A stretch of DNA of 64,000 nt from Pararhizobium qamdonense (GTDB lineage Bacteria > Pseudomonadota > Alphaproteobacteria > Rhizobiales > Rhizobiaceae), in the NCBI RefSeq assembly GCF_029277445.1, contig NZ_CP119566.1, positions 3,412,001 to 3,476,000 on the forward strand, in the 5' to 3' direction. The notes beneath the pieces are model-generated. The model was not told where the DNA came from. It did no database searches and saw only the letters and a list, made by a program, of their open reading frames with translations. Position numbers and translations under genes: made by a program. Below are positions 53,510 through 63,109 of this stretch, one piece after another (the stretch's first letter is position 1; the number at the start of each line of letters is the position of its first letter).

Positions 53510-54748
53510 TCAGTGCACAGCGCCGGAGCCGCCGGCCGCGACGATGGCGAAGGGCATGCCCTCGACCGGGATGGTTGCCGTTTCCGTCAAGGTTTCGCTG
53601 TCGATCATCCGCACCAGGCTGTGGCGGGGATCGGTGACGGCGATGCGATTGCCGGCAACGGCCAGCCGCGGGCGCGGATCGCGCCAATGGCCGTCCTTGC
53701 TATAGGGCTCGGTGACGCCGGCGGAGCGGACGATCTGACCGCTGACCACATCCAGCACATGCAGCTTGCCGTCTTCCGTGAGAATATAGGCATTGCGGAC
53801 CTTGGCGGGATCCAGGATGAAATCGACACGGCGGGTCGGCAGTTCGACGAGGCGATAGGGCGCGCTTGCATCCGGATCGATCAGCACGACCTTGTCCTCA
53901 CCGTAATTGCCGAGGAAGAACTGCATCGAGCGGCCACCGAGCAGGGTGGAGACCTTGCCCTCCGGCAGTTCGCCGCCATAGGCGACCATCTCAAGCTTCG
54001 GGCCGTTCAGCCCATCCGGCCGGGCAACCAGAACCCCTTCGGCGCAACCGAAGGCGACCAGCCGCGCCGAAGACGCCTCGCCATGCAGCCCGGTGCAGGT
54101 GGCGACATCACCCAGCTGCTTGCCCTCCCGGTCGACAACACGCAAACCCAACCGTGGCGGCTGTTCGTCCGGCTTCACCTCGACCGCCATATTGGGCACG
54201 GAAACGAGGATATGCCGTCCCATCGGTACGGCGACGCCGTGATGGGCAGCCGTCGTATCGAGGCTGACGGCATCGCCCTTGCCGTCGAGCAGCGCGCTTT
54301 CGCCGAACAGATCCATCTTGCCGCCCCGATCATAAAACACCGCGACATCATTGCCATGGGTGACCACATGGCCCGGCTTCTGGCCGCTGATGCTGCCGGG
54401 CAAAAGCCGGGGAGCGGATATCTCGATATCGCGATGTTCGCCATGATCCGACAGTGCAATGCCGGACGAGATGATCTGCACCAGGTCCTTATCGCCCTGA
54501 ACGGCAAAAACGCTCCTGCCGCTGTCACTCAGCGACAGGGCCGCGTGGCCGCTGAGATCAAACCGCCCCAGCTCGCTGCCGTTTGCCGCATCCAGCACGC
54601 GCACCAAAGGCTCCGTATGATCCGCAACAAACAGCCGCCACGTCTCCTTCTGATCAGCCTGATCATCGGCCAGCGCCGCAAGCGGCGACAGCGCCGTGAG
54701 CGCCATCACAGCGGCAGCCCGCATCGGTTTTCCAAATTGGATCGGCAT
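53510..54748 (-). CDS. AztD-type periplasmic zinc chaperone
   Basis: A 412-residue exported protein (start MPIQFGKPMRAAAVMALTAL; signal peptide about 1-28 ending in ALA-DD). The mature part is a seven-bladed beta-propeller-like chain with repeats such as TWRLFVADHTEPLVRVLDA. It also has His-rich positions (TTAAHHGVAVPMGRH, SGQKPGHVVTHGNDVAVF) expected for Zn sites. AztD hands zinc to the solute-binding protein of the AztABC importer; no aztABC is in this window. Two Zur-like boxes lie just upstream, so it is probably zinc-repressed. Confidence 0.78.
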   Translation of the reverse strand: MPIQFGKPMRAAAVMALTALSPLAALADDQADQKETWRLFVADHTEPLVRVLDAANGSELGRFDLSGHAALSLSDSGRSVFAVQGDKDLVQIISSGIALSDHGEHRDIEISAPRLLPGSISGQKPGHVVTHGNDVAVFYDRGGKMDLFGESALLDGKGDAVSLDTTAAHHGVAVPMGRHILVSVPNMAVEVKPDEQPPRLGLRVVDREGKQLGDVATCTGLHGEASSARLVAFGCAEGVLVARPDGLNGPKLEMVAYGGELPEGKVSTLLGGRSMQFFLGNYGEDKVVLIDPDASAPYRLVELPTRRVDFILDPAKVRNAYILTEDGKLHVLDVVSGQIVRSAGVTEPYSKDGHWRDPRPRLAVAGNRIAVTDPRHSLVRMIDSETLTETATIPVEGMPFAIVAAGGSGAVH

Positions 54749-54770
54749 GGGATTCTCCTGCAAATGTTTA

Positions 54771-54808
54771 TGTAATAACGTTACGTCATGTTTGTTATAA
54801 AGTTACGT
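54771..54808 (-). promoter_or_regulatory. Two tandem 16-bp boxes, probable Zur sites
   Basis: TGTAATAACGTTACGT (54771-54786) and TGTTATAAAGTTACGT (54793-54808) match at 14 of 16 positions, are 22 bp apart (two helical turns), and resemble alphaproteobacterial Zur boxes (TGTTATANNATAACA type). They lie 23-60 bp upstream of the aztD-like start. Confidence 0.6.
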
Positions 54809-54838
54809 TCGGATTGTCCAGCCGGAAAACGGCAGGGG

Positions 54839-55640
54839 CGTCCTCTCCCTTCTCCCCGGCGGGGAGAAGGGGGCCCGCAGGGCCGGATGAGGGGGCCACA
54901 CGCTCCAAACCTGCCGAACCGCCCCGTCATCGCCTCGCATACGCTCGGCACTTCTCCCCGCTGGGGAGAAGGGGGAGATCGGGGCAAGGGCCGCGTTCCA
55001 GAGGCGATAGTCTCGCGGATCGGGGAGCGACCGAGAGATGGGGGTGGCCATACCGCCTCGCCTTTGCAGATCAAGAACTGATGGGGTTTAGCCCGTCTGT
55101 TGATCACTCAGGCATCTCCTCCCCCACCGGGCAGAAAAATCGCACACGGGCCATCAGCGTCCTCCCTCTTCTCCCCGGCGGGGAGAAGGTGCCCGAAGGG
55201 CGGATGAGGGGGCCAAGCGCTCAGAATGCGCCGAACCGCCCCCTCATCGCCTCGCATCCGCTCGGCACTTCTCCCCGCTGGGGAGAAGGGGGAGATCGGG
55301 GCAAGGGCCGCGTTCCAGAGGCGATAGTCTCGCGGATCGGGGAGCGGCCGCGAGAATGGTGTGGCCATGCTGCCTCGCCTTTGACAGGTGAGGAACTGAT
55401 GGGATTTAGCCCGTCTGTTGATCACTCAGGCACCTCCTCCTCCACCGGGCAGAAAAATCGCAAACGGGCCGTCGGCGTCCTCCCTCTTCTCCCCGCCGGG
55501 GAGAAGGTGCCCGAAGGGCGGATGAGGGGGCCAAGTGCTCAGAATGCGCCGAACCACCCCCTCATCGCCTCGCATCCGCTCGGCACTTCTCCCCGCTGGG
55601 GAGAAGGGGGAGATCGAGGCAAGGGCCACATTCCAGAGGC
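54839..55640. repeat. Tandem array of RIME-containing units
   Basis: About 2.5 copies of a unit with a period near 317-319 bp. Each unit contains the paired RIME cores (cttctccccggcggggagaagg and cacttctccccgctggggag). The linker cagaggcgatagtctcgcg and the tail tagcccgtctgttgatcac recur in almost identical form. Long apparent ORFs on both strands are artefacts of the repeat. Confidence 0.85.
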
Positions 55641-55731
55641 GATAGTCTCGCGATCGAGGGCGACCATCCAAACAAAAGGGGAGGACGTTGCCGCCCTCCC
55701 CTTCGCATCTTACCTGACCGTCCGTGCCGTC

Positions 55732-57645
55732 TCAGGCGGCGTAGCGGGTGCGGTGCTGGGCCGGCTGCGGACGGCTGGTTTCTTCCAGTTTGAAGCGGGC
55801 GAGCAGGGTTTGCAGCTGGCGGCTTTCGTCGGCCAGGGTTTCGCTTGCGGCCGTGGTTTCCTCGACCATGGCGGCGTTCTTCTGGGTCATCTGGTCCATG
55901 TGGTTGACCGAGGTGTTGATTTCGGCGAGCGCCGTTGATTGTTCGCGGGCGGCGGTGGCGATGCTTTCGACGTGGTCGTTGACGCGCAGCACCAGCCGTT
56001 CGATTTCAACCAGCGCATCGCCGGTTGCGCGCACCAGCGAGACCCCGCCCTCGACCTCGGAGGCGGATGCGCTGATCAGCGCCTTGATCTCCTTGGCGGC
56101 ATTGGCGGAGCGCTGGGCGAGTTCGCGGACTTCCTGGGCGACGACGGCAAAACCGCGGCCGGCATCACCGGCGCGCGCGGCTTCGACGCCGGCATTCAGC
56201 GCCAGAAGGTTGGTCTGGAAGGCGATCTCGTCGATGACGCCGATGATCTGGCTGATCTTGCTGGAAGACCCTTCGATCCGGCTCATGGCGGTGACGGCGT
56301 TGCGGACGATCTCGCCGGATTTTCCGGCACTCTCCTTGGTTTCGCGCACCATGTCGCGGGCCTCAACGGCGCGGGCAGACGAGGTGCGCACGGTCGCCGT
56401 GATCTCGTCGAGCGCGGCTGCGGTTTCCTCGAGCGCTGCCGCCTGCTGTTCGGTGCGTTTCGACAGGTCGTTGGCAGCCGAACTCAGTTCGGCCGAGCTG
56501 TCCTTGATGGTGCCGGCGGCGCCGCGCACGTTGTTCATGGTCGAGCGCAGCGTTACCATCGTGGCGTTGACGTTCTGCTGCAGTTCGGCAAACGCGCCCT
56601 GGAAATGGCCTTCCATGCTTTCCGAGAGGTCGGCATCGGCAAGCGCTGCGATGACGCGGCGCACTTCGGTGACGGCGAGATCGATGCTCTCCACCAGTTC
56701 GTTGACGCTGCCGGCAAACCGGTTGAGATCGTCGTTCTGGTAATCCTTGCCGATGCGGCCGGTGAAATCGCCGGCGACAGCAGCGGCGACGACAGCGCTG
56801 ATGCTCGACTGCAGGTCGCTGCTCAGCGCGTGCAGGGCGGCTTCCTGCGCCTTCATATCGCGCATCGCCAGGGCGTTGTAGCGGAAGACCTCCACGGCGC
56901 GGGCCATCTCGCCGATCTCGTCCTTGCGGGTGGCGTCGGTGCCGGCGCTGTCGAGATTGCCTTCGGCCAGACGGCTCATGGCGGCGGTGAGATCCCGCAC
57001 CGGCGTGGAGATGCCACGCCGGGCAACCAGAAGGCTGACGAGTGCGCCAACGGCAATGCAGCCGATTGCGGCAAAGACAGCAATCAGAAGGGCGACGGAG
57101 GACGACTGCAGGGCATCGGCACGGGCGGCGGCAAGCGCTTCGCCCGAATAGGTGCTGTAGACCTTGACGGTGCTGGTGACGGTCTTTTGCGCGTCAAGCG
57201 CCTTGGCAAGCGCCGCCTTGATGGCGGCAGCGTCCTGCGGGTTGGCGGCGGCAATATCGACCATGGCGCGGATTTCGCCAAAATAGGTTTTAAGCGTCGC
57301 GCGGATCGCCTGCAGCTGCTGGAGCTCCGTTGCGTCGGCGGCGGCCTCGATCTTTGGCAGGCGCGCCAGCATTTCCGTGGAGCGCTTGTCAGCCTCTTCG
57401 CGGAAATCGGCGGATTTGTCCGGCTGTGCGGCCAGCTGGTAGGTCATGCGGCTGATGGCGATGATATCGACGCGCAGGTCCATGGCCTCGCGGGCAACCT
57501 CTTCCCTGGCGCCGACCGAGACGATGGCCGATTCCAGCGCCAGGATGCCGCGTGCACCGACGGATGCGATGACCAGGCAGGACAGCCCCATGACGAAAAC
57601 GACCAGACTGATCTTCTGGAGAATAGAGAGATTGCGAAAATTCAT
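55732..57645 (-). CDS. Methyl-accepting chemotaxis protein
   Basis: A 637-residue chemoreceptor (start MNFRNLSILQKISLVVFVMG). Two membrane segments (about 10-33 and 185-210) bound a helical periplasmic sensor domain (about 34-184). HAMP domains lie at about 212-265 and further down. The signalling tip is IIGVIDEIAFQTNLLALNAG followed by VEAARAGDAGRGFAVVAQEV, flanked by long coiled coils with Gln/Glu methylation-type positions. The C-terminus (RFKLEETSRPQPAQHRTRYAA) has no CheR-binding pentapeptide. Ligand unknown. Confidence 0.93.
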   Translation of the reverse strand: MNFRNLSILQKISLVVFVMGLSCLVIASVGARGILALESAIVSVGAREEVAREAMDLRVDIIAISRMTYQLAAQPDKSADFREEADKRSTEMLARLPKIEAAADATELQQLQAIRATLKTYFGEIRAMVDIAAANPQDAAAIKAALAKALDAQKTVTSTVKVYSTYSGEALAAARADALQSSSVALLIAVFAAIGCIAVGALVSLLVARRGISTPVRDLTAAMSRLAEGNLDSAGTDATRKDEIGEMARAVEVFRYNALAMRDMKAQEAALHALSSDLQSSISAVVAAAVAGDFTGRIGKDYQNDDLNRFAGSVNELVESIDLAVTEVRRVIAALADADLSESMEGHFQGAFAELQQNVNATMVTLRSTMNNVRGAAGTIKDSSAELSSAANDLSKRTEQQAAALEETAAALDEITATVRTSSARAVEARDMVRETKESAGKSGEIVRNAVTAMSRIEGSSSKISQIIGVIDEIAFQTNLLALNAGVEAARAGDAGRGFAVVAQEVRELAQRSANAAKEIKALISASASEVEGGVSLVRATGDALVEIERLVLRVNDHVESIATAAREQSTALAEINTSVNHMDQMTQKNAAMVEETTAASETLADESRQLQTLLARFKLEETSRPQPAQHRTRYAA

Positions 57646-57941
57646 GTCGAAACTCCGGCTGGGCAAGGGACCGCACGCTGAACAAAATAAGGGGAGCGAG
57701 GCATGATGCCTCTTTCAAAGCGCAGGAGAAAACCGACATCGCGCATGACGGCGCAATCTGAGGGAATTGCTCTAACGTCCGGTTAAGACTGGCATCCCAG
57801 AAATCGAGATGACAGTCAGGCGGCAAAAAATGCGACATCCGAAGCGGGTGCCACCACAGCCGATGCGAGTTTCAGCTTGAACCTTCGCCACCCGGTCTCT
57901 ATCTCGGACGCATCACCCCTCGCATTGCCCCGGAGATTTCC

Positions 57942-60035
57942 TTGTCCATCTTCAAAAATCTGCCACCTGCGCCCGCCGCCTTGAAAAAGCCGGTGACCGA
58001 TACCCGCCACGGCATCACCCGCACGGACGACTATGCCTGGCTGCGCGCCGAAAACTGGCAGGCGATGTTCAAGGATCCCTCGATCCTCGATCCGGAGATC
58101 CGCAGGCATCTGGAGGCCGAGAACGCCTATATGAAGGCGGCGATGGCCGATACCGAAGCGCTGCAAAAGACGCTGTTTTCCGAGATGAAGGGCCGCATCA
58201 AGGAGGATGACTCATCCGTTCCGGTCAAGGACGGGCCGTTTGCCTATGGCACGTTCTATGTGACGGGCGGCGAGCAGCCGTCCTTCTTCCGCACGCCGCG
58301 CGACGGCGGTGCGCGTTCCGTGCTGCTTGACGGCGACAAGGAGGCGGAAGGCAAAGCCTATTTCCGTCTGGGCGGCGTCGATCACTCGACCGATCACAGC
58401 CGGGGTCTGTGGAGCTATGACGACAAGGGCTCGGAATATTATACGCTACGCGTGCGCGATCTCGCCACCGGCGATGACCTTGCCGATATCATCGAGAATA
58501 CCGGCGGCGGCGGCGCCTGGGCGCCCGATGGCAAGAGCTTTTTCTACACCGTGCTCGACGACAACCATCGTCCCTCGAAAATCTTCCACCATATCGTCGG
58601 CACCGGGCAAGGCGACGACCGGCTGGTCTACGAGGAAGAGGATCCGGGCTTCTTCATGGGCGTCGGCGGCTCGATGCTCGACGACTTCATCTATATCGAC
58701 ATCCACGATCACGAGACCAGCGAATACTGGCTCCTGCCGACCTCCGATCTGACCGGCAAGCCGCAGCTGGTGGCGGCCCGCGAAACCGGCCTTGAATATT
58801 CGCTGTCTGAAGGCGGCGATGTCTTCTACATCCTCACCAATGCCGACGGCGCCAAGGATTTCAAGATCATGCAGACGCCGGTTGAGACACCGGCGCGGGA
58901 ACACTGGACCGACGTCGTGCCGCATACGGCCGGCCGGCTCATCATCTCGCATGGCGCCTATGCACGCCATCTCGTCTGGCTGGAGCGCGAGGCCGGCCTG
59001 CCGCAGATCAAGATCCGCGACCGGCGCACCGGCGAGGAACATGCGATCGCCTTTGCCGAAGAGGCGTTTTCGCTGGGGCTTGCGGGTGCTGCCGAATACG
59101 ACACCGACGTCATCCGCTTCTCCTATTCCTCGATGACGACGCCCAGCCAGCTCTACGACTACAATATGGTGACGCGCGAGCGCACGCTGCTGAAGACGCA
59201 GGAAGTGCCGTCCGGCCACAATCCCGGCGACTACGTCACCCGCCGCGTCATGGCGCCGGCTTGGGACGGCGCCGAGGTGCCGGTCACCCTGCTTTACCGC
59301 AGGGATTTGGCCCTCGACGGCTCGGCGCCCTGCCTGCTCTACGGCTACGGCGCCTATGGCATTGCCATTCCCGCCTCGTTCAACACCAATTGCCTGTCGC
59401 TCGCCGATCGCGGCTTCGTCTATGCCATCGCCCATATCCGCGGCGGCAAGGACAAGGGCTTTGAATGGTACGAAGACGGCCGGATGGAGAAGAAGACCAA
59501 TACGTTCAAGGACTTCATCGCAGCAGCCGACTATTTGAATCAACAGAAGTTCACGTCCTACGAAAACATCATCGCCGAGGGCGGCTCAGCCGGCGGCATG
59601 CTGATGGGAGCGATTGCCAATATGGCACCGGAGAAATTCAAGGGCGTCATTGCCGCCGTACCCTTCGTCGATGTCCTGAACACCATGCTCGACGACACGC
59701 TGCCGCTGACCCCGCCGGAATGGCCGGAATGGGGCAACCCGATCGAGGACAAGACGGCCTATGAGCGCATGGCCGCCTATTCCCCTTACGACAACGTTTC
59801 GGAAAAGCCCTACCCGGCGATCCTGGCGCTGGGCGGCCTTACCGACCCGCGCGTCACCTATTGGGAACCGGCCAAGTGGGTCGCCAAGCTGCGCGAAAAA
59901 ACCACGGGCTCGGAACCCATCCTGATGAAGACCAACATGGACGCCGGCCATGGCGGCGCCTCCGGCCGCTTCCAGCGCCTGGAGGAAATCGCCTTCGAAT
60001 ACGCATTCGCGATCAAGGTGGCGGGGAAGATGTAA
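57942..60035 (+). CDS. ptrB: Oligopeptidase B (S9 prolyl oligopeptidase family)
   Basis: A 697-residue peptidase from TTG 57942. The N-terminal propeller (about 15-410) is followed by an alpha/beta hydrolase domain. The nucleophile is the Ser in AEGGSAGGMLMGAIANM, the Asp is in GGLTDPRVTYWEPAKW, and the His in MDAGHGGASGRFQ. The family cleaves short peptides, often after basic residues. Cytoplasmic, no signal peptide. A hairpin follows at 60085-60112. Confidence 0.93.
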   Translation: MSIFKNLPPAPAALKKPVTDTRHGITRTDDYAWLRAENWQAMFKDPSILDPEIRRHLEAENAYMKAAMADTEALQKTLFSEMKGRIKEDDSSVPVKDGPFAYGTFYVTGGEQPSFFRTPRDGGARSVLLDGDKEAEGKAYFRLGGVDHSTDHSRGLWSYDDKGSEYYTLRVRDLATGDDLADIIENTGGGGAWAPDGKSFFYTVLDDNHRPSKIFHHIVGTGQGDDRLVYEEEDPGFFMGVGGSMLDDFIYIDIHDHETSEYWLLPTSDLTGKPQLVAARETGLEYSLSEGGDVFYILTNADGAKDFKIMQTPVETPAREHWTDVVPHTAGRLIISHGAYARHLVWLEREAGLPQIKIRDRRTGEEHAIAFAEEAFSLGLAGAAEYDTDVIRFSYSSMTTPSQLYDYNMVTRERTLLKTQEVPSGHNPGDYVTRRVMAPAWDGAEVPVTLLYRRDLALDGSAPCLLYGYGAYGIAIPASFNTNCLSLADRGFVYAIAHIRGGKDKGFEWYEDGRMEKKTNTFKDFIAAADYLNQQKFTSYENIIAEGGSAGGMLMGAIANMAPEKFKGVIAAVPFVDVLNTMLDDTLPLTPPEWPEWGNPIEDKTAYERMAAYSPYDNVSEKPYPAILALGGLTDPRVTYWEPAKWVAKLREKTTGSEPILMKTNMDAGHGGASGRFQRLEEIAFEYAFAIKVAGKM

Positions 60036-60084
60036 CGGCGTCTCCGTCGCTGTGAAACAAGCCCCGCGCATGGCTTGAAGACTA

Positions 60085-60112
60085 ATTCTCCCTGCAACTT
60101 CGCAGGGAGAAT
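60085..60112 (+). promoter_or_regulatory. Hairpin that sequesters the Shine-Dalgarno of the next gene
   Basis: ATTCTCCCTGC-AACTTC-GCAGGGAGAAT, a perfect 11-bp stem; the 3' arm contains AGGGAG, 5 bases before the ATG at 60116. No T-run, so a plain terminator of ptrB is less likely than translational control. Confidence 0.6.
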
Positions 60113-60115
60113 CAT

Positions 60116-60586
60116 ATGAAGATCGGCGACAGCATCAGCCATTATTACCGTCCGCAAAACGGAAATCAGGGAACTGGCGCCGCCTCTTCCGCCTTGGCGC
60201 TGAACATTGACGGCGGGGGTGGCGGTCGCACACAGGCGCCGACAATCTCTGCCGGCGGCTCATCCCCATCCTCCTCTTTGTTTTCAGCACTCTGGCTCTC
60301 CATGGCCGACAAGCTGGAGGGCGAAACAAGTGCCGTGAGCGAAGCGCCGAAGGACAATCCGGCCAATGAGTTTCTGGACTGGTCGAACATGTCGCTTGCC
60401 GAAAAGATCCGGGCACAGCTTCTTGCCGGGAAGGACCTGACCGAAGACGACCTCGCCGCCATGGATGCCGACGCCCGCGCGGCCATCGAGGCGGAGATCA
60501 AGGACGCCATCAAGCGCCAGCTGGAAATCCCGCAGGACGGAGGAACGGCGCAGGCCGAGGCCTCGGGTGGTGCACTGACGGTGTAG
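60116..60586 (+). CDS. Hypothetical protein with translation start in a hairpin
   Basis: A 156-residue protein (MKIGDSISHYYRPQNGNQGT). Residues about 20-60 are Gly/Ser rich and probably disordered. Residues about 80-140 are helical and acidic (LAEKIRAQLLAGKDLTEDDL, AAMDADARAAIEAEIKDAIK). There is no signal peptide or membrane segment and I recognise no family. Its ribosome site is masked by the hairpin at 60085-60112. Confidence 0.65.
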   Translation: MKIGDSISHYYRPQNGNQGTGAASSALALNIDGGGGGRTQAPTISAGGSSPSSSLFSALWLSMADKLEGETSAVSEAPKDNPANEFLDWSNMSLAEKIRAQLLAGKDLTEDDLAAMDADARAAIEAEIKDAIKRQLEIPQDGGTAQAEASGGALTV

Positions 60587-60735
60587 ACTCCCACGACGGT
60601 ATGCCCCATCAAGACAGGCAACAGCCTCCTATTTTTCGTTCACGGCGCAATCTCCATCGCAATATCAAAATAGGCCAGAACCCTGCAGGCCGCAACGCCC
60701 TTGCCGCCGGGAGCCCGTGACCTTACCTTAGACGC

Positions 60736-62241
60736 ATGACATCATCCGTGCGCGAAAAGACGGCAGCGGCCGCCCCCATTCCCTTTGACAACAGCTATGC
60801 CCGGCTGCCGCAGCATTTTCATGCGGCGGCTGTTCCGACACCGGTTTCCGAGCCTTGGCTGATCAAGTTCAACCGGCCGCTGGCAATCGAGCTTGGGCTC
60901 GATGCCGATGCGCTGGAGCGCGAGGGGGCGGCGATCTTTTCCGGCAATGCGATACCCGCCGGCGCCGAACCGCTCGGCATGGCCTATGCCGGCCATCAGT
61001 TCGGTCAATTCGTGCCGCTCCTGGGCGACGGGCGGGCGATCCTGATCGGCGAAGTCATCGATATCCATGGCAGGCGCCGCGATATCCAGCTGAAGGGCGC
61101 GGGCAAGACGCCCTATTCGCGGCGTGGCGACGGGCGCGCGGCACTTGGACCGGTCCTGCGCGAATATATCGTCAGCGAAGCAATGTTTGCATTGGGCATC
61201 CCGGCAACCCGGGCGCTTGCCGCCGTCGTTACCGGCGAGCCGGTCTACCGCGAGAGGGTGCTTCCCGGCGGCGTCATCACCCGCGTGGCGGCCAGCCATA
61301 TTCGCGTCGGCACCTTCCAGTTCCTGGCAGCGCGGGGCGACACCGAGGGGCTGAAGGTGCTTTCGGATCATGTCATTGCGCGGCATTACCCCGGCATCGA
61401 GACCCAGGAGCGTCCCTATCTGACGCTGTTGCAAGCGGTGATCGAGCGGCAGGCGTCGCTGATTGCGCGCTGGCTTTGCGCCGGCTTCATTCACGGCGTG
61501 ATGAACACCGACAATTGCGCCATATCAGGCGAAACCATCGATTTTGGTCCTTGCGCCTTTCTCGATGCCTATGACCCGGCAAAGGTATTTTCCTCGATCG
61601 ACCGGGGCGGACGCTATGCCTATGGCCGCCAGCCGGCGATTGGCCAATGGAACATGGCGCGGCTGGCAGAAACCCTGCTGCCGCTGCTCGACCCGGAACC
61701 GTCGGAAGCCGTCAATCTCGCCAATGATGCGATTGGCAATTATGGCGCGCTGTTCCAGACCCATTGGCTCACCGGCATGAAGGCAAAGATCGGCCTGCAC
61801 ACCGAGGAGGATGGCGACCTTGATCTGGTTCAGGGCTTGCTGAGCGCCATGCACCGCAACGAAACCGATTTCACGCTGACCTTCCGCAAGCTCTGCGATG
61901 CCGCCGAAGGCAGCGCCAAGGACGGTCCGCTTCGCGATCTCTTTGCCGGTACAGCCGATATCGACGCCTGGCTTGCCGCGTGGCGCGAGCGGACCGGGCG
62001 CGAACCCCTGTCCGACGCGCAGACGGCTGCCGTCATGCGCGCCGTCAATCCCGCGATCATCCCGCGCAACCACCGGATCGAGCAGGCGATCCGCGCGGCG
62101 GAGGACGATGGAGATTTCTCATTGTTCGAGGCGCTGAACGACGCCCTTGCCAGGCCCTACGAGGACCGGCCGGGCTTTGCAGCCTACGCGGCGCCGCCCG
62201 CGCCGTCGGAAGAAGTTTTGAAGACGTTTTGCGGGACGTGA
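60736..62241 (+). CDS. selO: SelO family protein adenylyltransferase (YdiU)
   Basis: A 501-residue pseudokinase of the SelO family. The start of the family is FDNSYARLPQHFHAAAVPTP. The glycine-rich region with KGAGKTPYSRRGDGRAALG and the metal-binding NTDNCAISGETIDFGPCAFL motif are intact. SelO transfers AMP to protein Ser/Thr/Tyr residues and is linked to redox homeostasis. As in most bacterial members there is no C-terminal selenocysteine; the chain ends EEVLKTFCGT with a cysteine. Confidence 0.93.
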   Translation: MTSSVREKTAAAAPIPFDNSYARLPQHFHAAAVPTPVSEPWLIKFNRPLAIELGLDADALEREGAAIFSGNAIPAGAEPLGMAYAGHQFGQFVPLLGDGRAILIGEVIDIHGRRRDIQLKGAGKTPYSRRGDGRAALGPVLREYIVSEAMFALGIPATRALAAVVTGEPVYRERVLPGGVITRVAASHIRVGTFQFLAARGDTEGLKVLSDHVIARHYPGIETQERPYLTLLQAVIERQASLIARWLCAGFIHGVMNTDNCAISGETIDFGPCAFLDAYDPAKVFSSIDRGGRYAYGRQPAIGQWNMARLAETLLPLLDPEPSEAVNLANDAIGNYGALFQTHWLTGMKAKIGLHTEEDGDLDLVQGLLSAMHRNETDFTLTFRKLCDAAEGSAKDGPLRDLFAGTADIDAWLAAWRERTGREPLSDAQTAAVMRAVNPAIIPRNHRIEQAIRAAEDDGDFSLFEALNDALARPYEDRPGFAAYAAPPAPSEEVLKTFCGT

Positions 62242-62319
62242 GGGGCGTCGCGCTTTAGGCTTTCGGATTGCTGCCAACGCTGAATGCGATTCTCTGGCGG
62301 GGTCATCACCCCGCTCTCC

Positions 62320-62436
62320 GTCATCCTCACCCCTGTGGTGGGGATCCAGCGACCCGGCGTCTGCCGGGTCAAAAGACTCCTTCAGCTCAAGGACTTGAGC
62401 TGGCTGGATTCCTGTGACAGGCACAGGAATGACGGA
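62320..62436 (-). repeat. Palindromic mosaic element, copy 2
   Basis: Reverse complement of the element at 31351-31456, with the same inner palindromes (agctcaaggacttgagct and gacccggcgtctgccgggtc). Located downstream of selO. Confidence 0.75.
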
Positions 62437-62517
62437 AGTTTTGCCAATCGAATATTTCGCAAATGACCTGCCGGATGCTGCGAAAATCAATCTCACAGCC
62501 GCCCACGCAATCCCCCG

Positions 62518-62757
62518 TCACTCCCAGCCCGTTCCCCCAGCAACAGCGCAGCCATAGGGCGGCAGGCGGTTTTCGAAATTGGATTTCAGCTGGGCGCAGC
62601 CCCATTTGCGAAGCGGTTCCGGCATGCGGCTGTTGAGTTCGATGCCGACCTCGTCCAGCGGATCGCTGGTATTGGTGACATAGAGCAGCCAGCGCCCGCC
62701 GATCACGCCGATGACGGCTACGACGACAACCAGCAGAACCGTCAGCAATTTCTTCAT
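62518..62757 (-). CDS. Small membrane-anchored protein
   Basis: A 79-residue protein with a basic start (MKK), one membrane segment (about 4-24) and an exported part with two cysteines (RKWGCAQLKSNFENRLPPYGC). The two cysteines could form a disulfide in the periplasm. Family not recognised. Confidence 0.65.
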   Translation of the reverse strand: MKKLLTVLLVVVVAVIGVIGGRWLLYVTNTSDPLDEVGIELNSRMPEPLRKWGCAQLKSNFENRLPPYGCAVAGGTGWE

Positions 62758-63109
62758 GTCAGACCTCGATATGATAAACCTTGCCGCTGACCTATCCTAT
62801 TTTTCCGCGCTGCCGAAATCCTTTTGCAGGCCGTCCGCCGGCCGTGCGCCAGACGCCTGCCTGCCATGCCGAATTTTGATGGCTGTGGGCAATTGTGGCC
62901 ATTGAAAGGCGGCGCCCGTGCGATATGTTCGGTGATATCGCGCGCGGCGATTGAACCCTTTGCGCGCCACCGATTGAGGTTCACCGCGCACAGCACCATC
63001 CGGCGCGATGGCCAGCCCCAAGACCAGACGGCCTTTTCCCTGAGGCCCCAGATGCCCACCGCAAGCGAGACGTTCCGCGCGGCGCGGCTTTCCATAACGG
63101 GAGATATTC
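62758..63109. other. Intergenic region upstream of gcd, no gene seen
   Basis: About 350 bp between the divergent small membrane protein and gcd. Open frames here are shadows of gcd or lack starts. It should contain the gcd promoter. Confidence 0.45.

Noticed and set aside
54839..55640. RIME array considered as CRISPR
   Set aside because: Period is about 317 bp with identical linkers, so there are no spacer-like unique segments.
54814..55938. A 374-codon open frame on the plus strand, with similar frames on the minus strand
   Set aside because: It is made of tandem RIME units; the translation repeats the same GC-rich peptide and has no protein family character.
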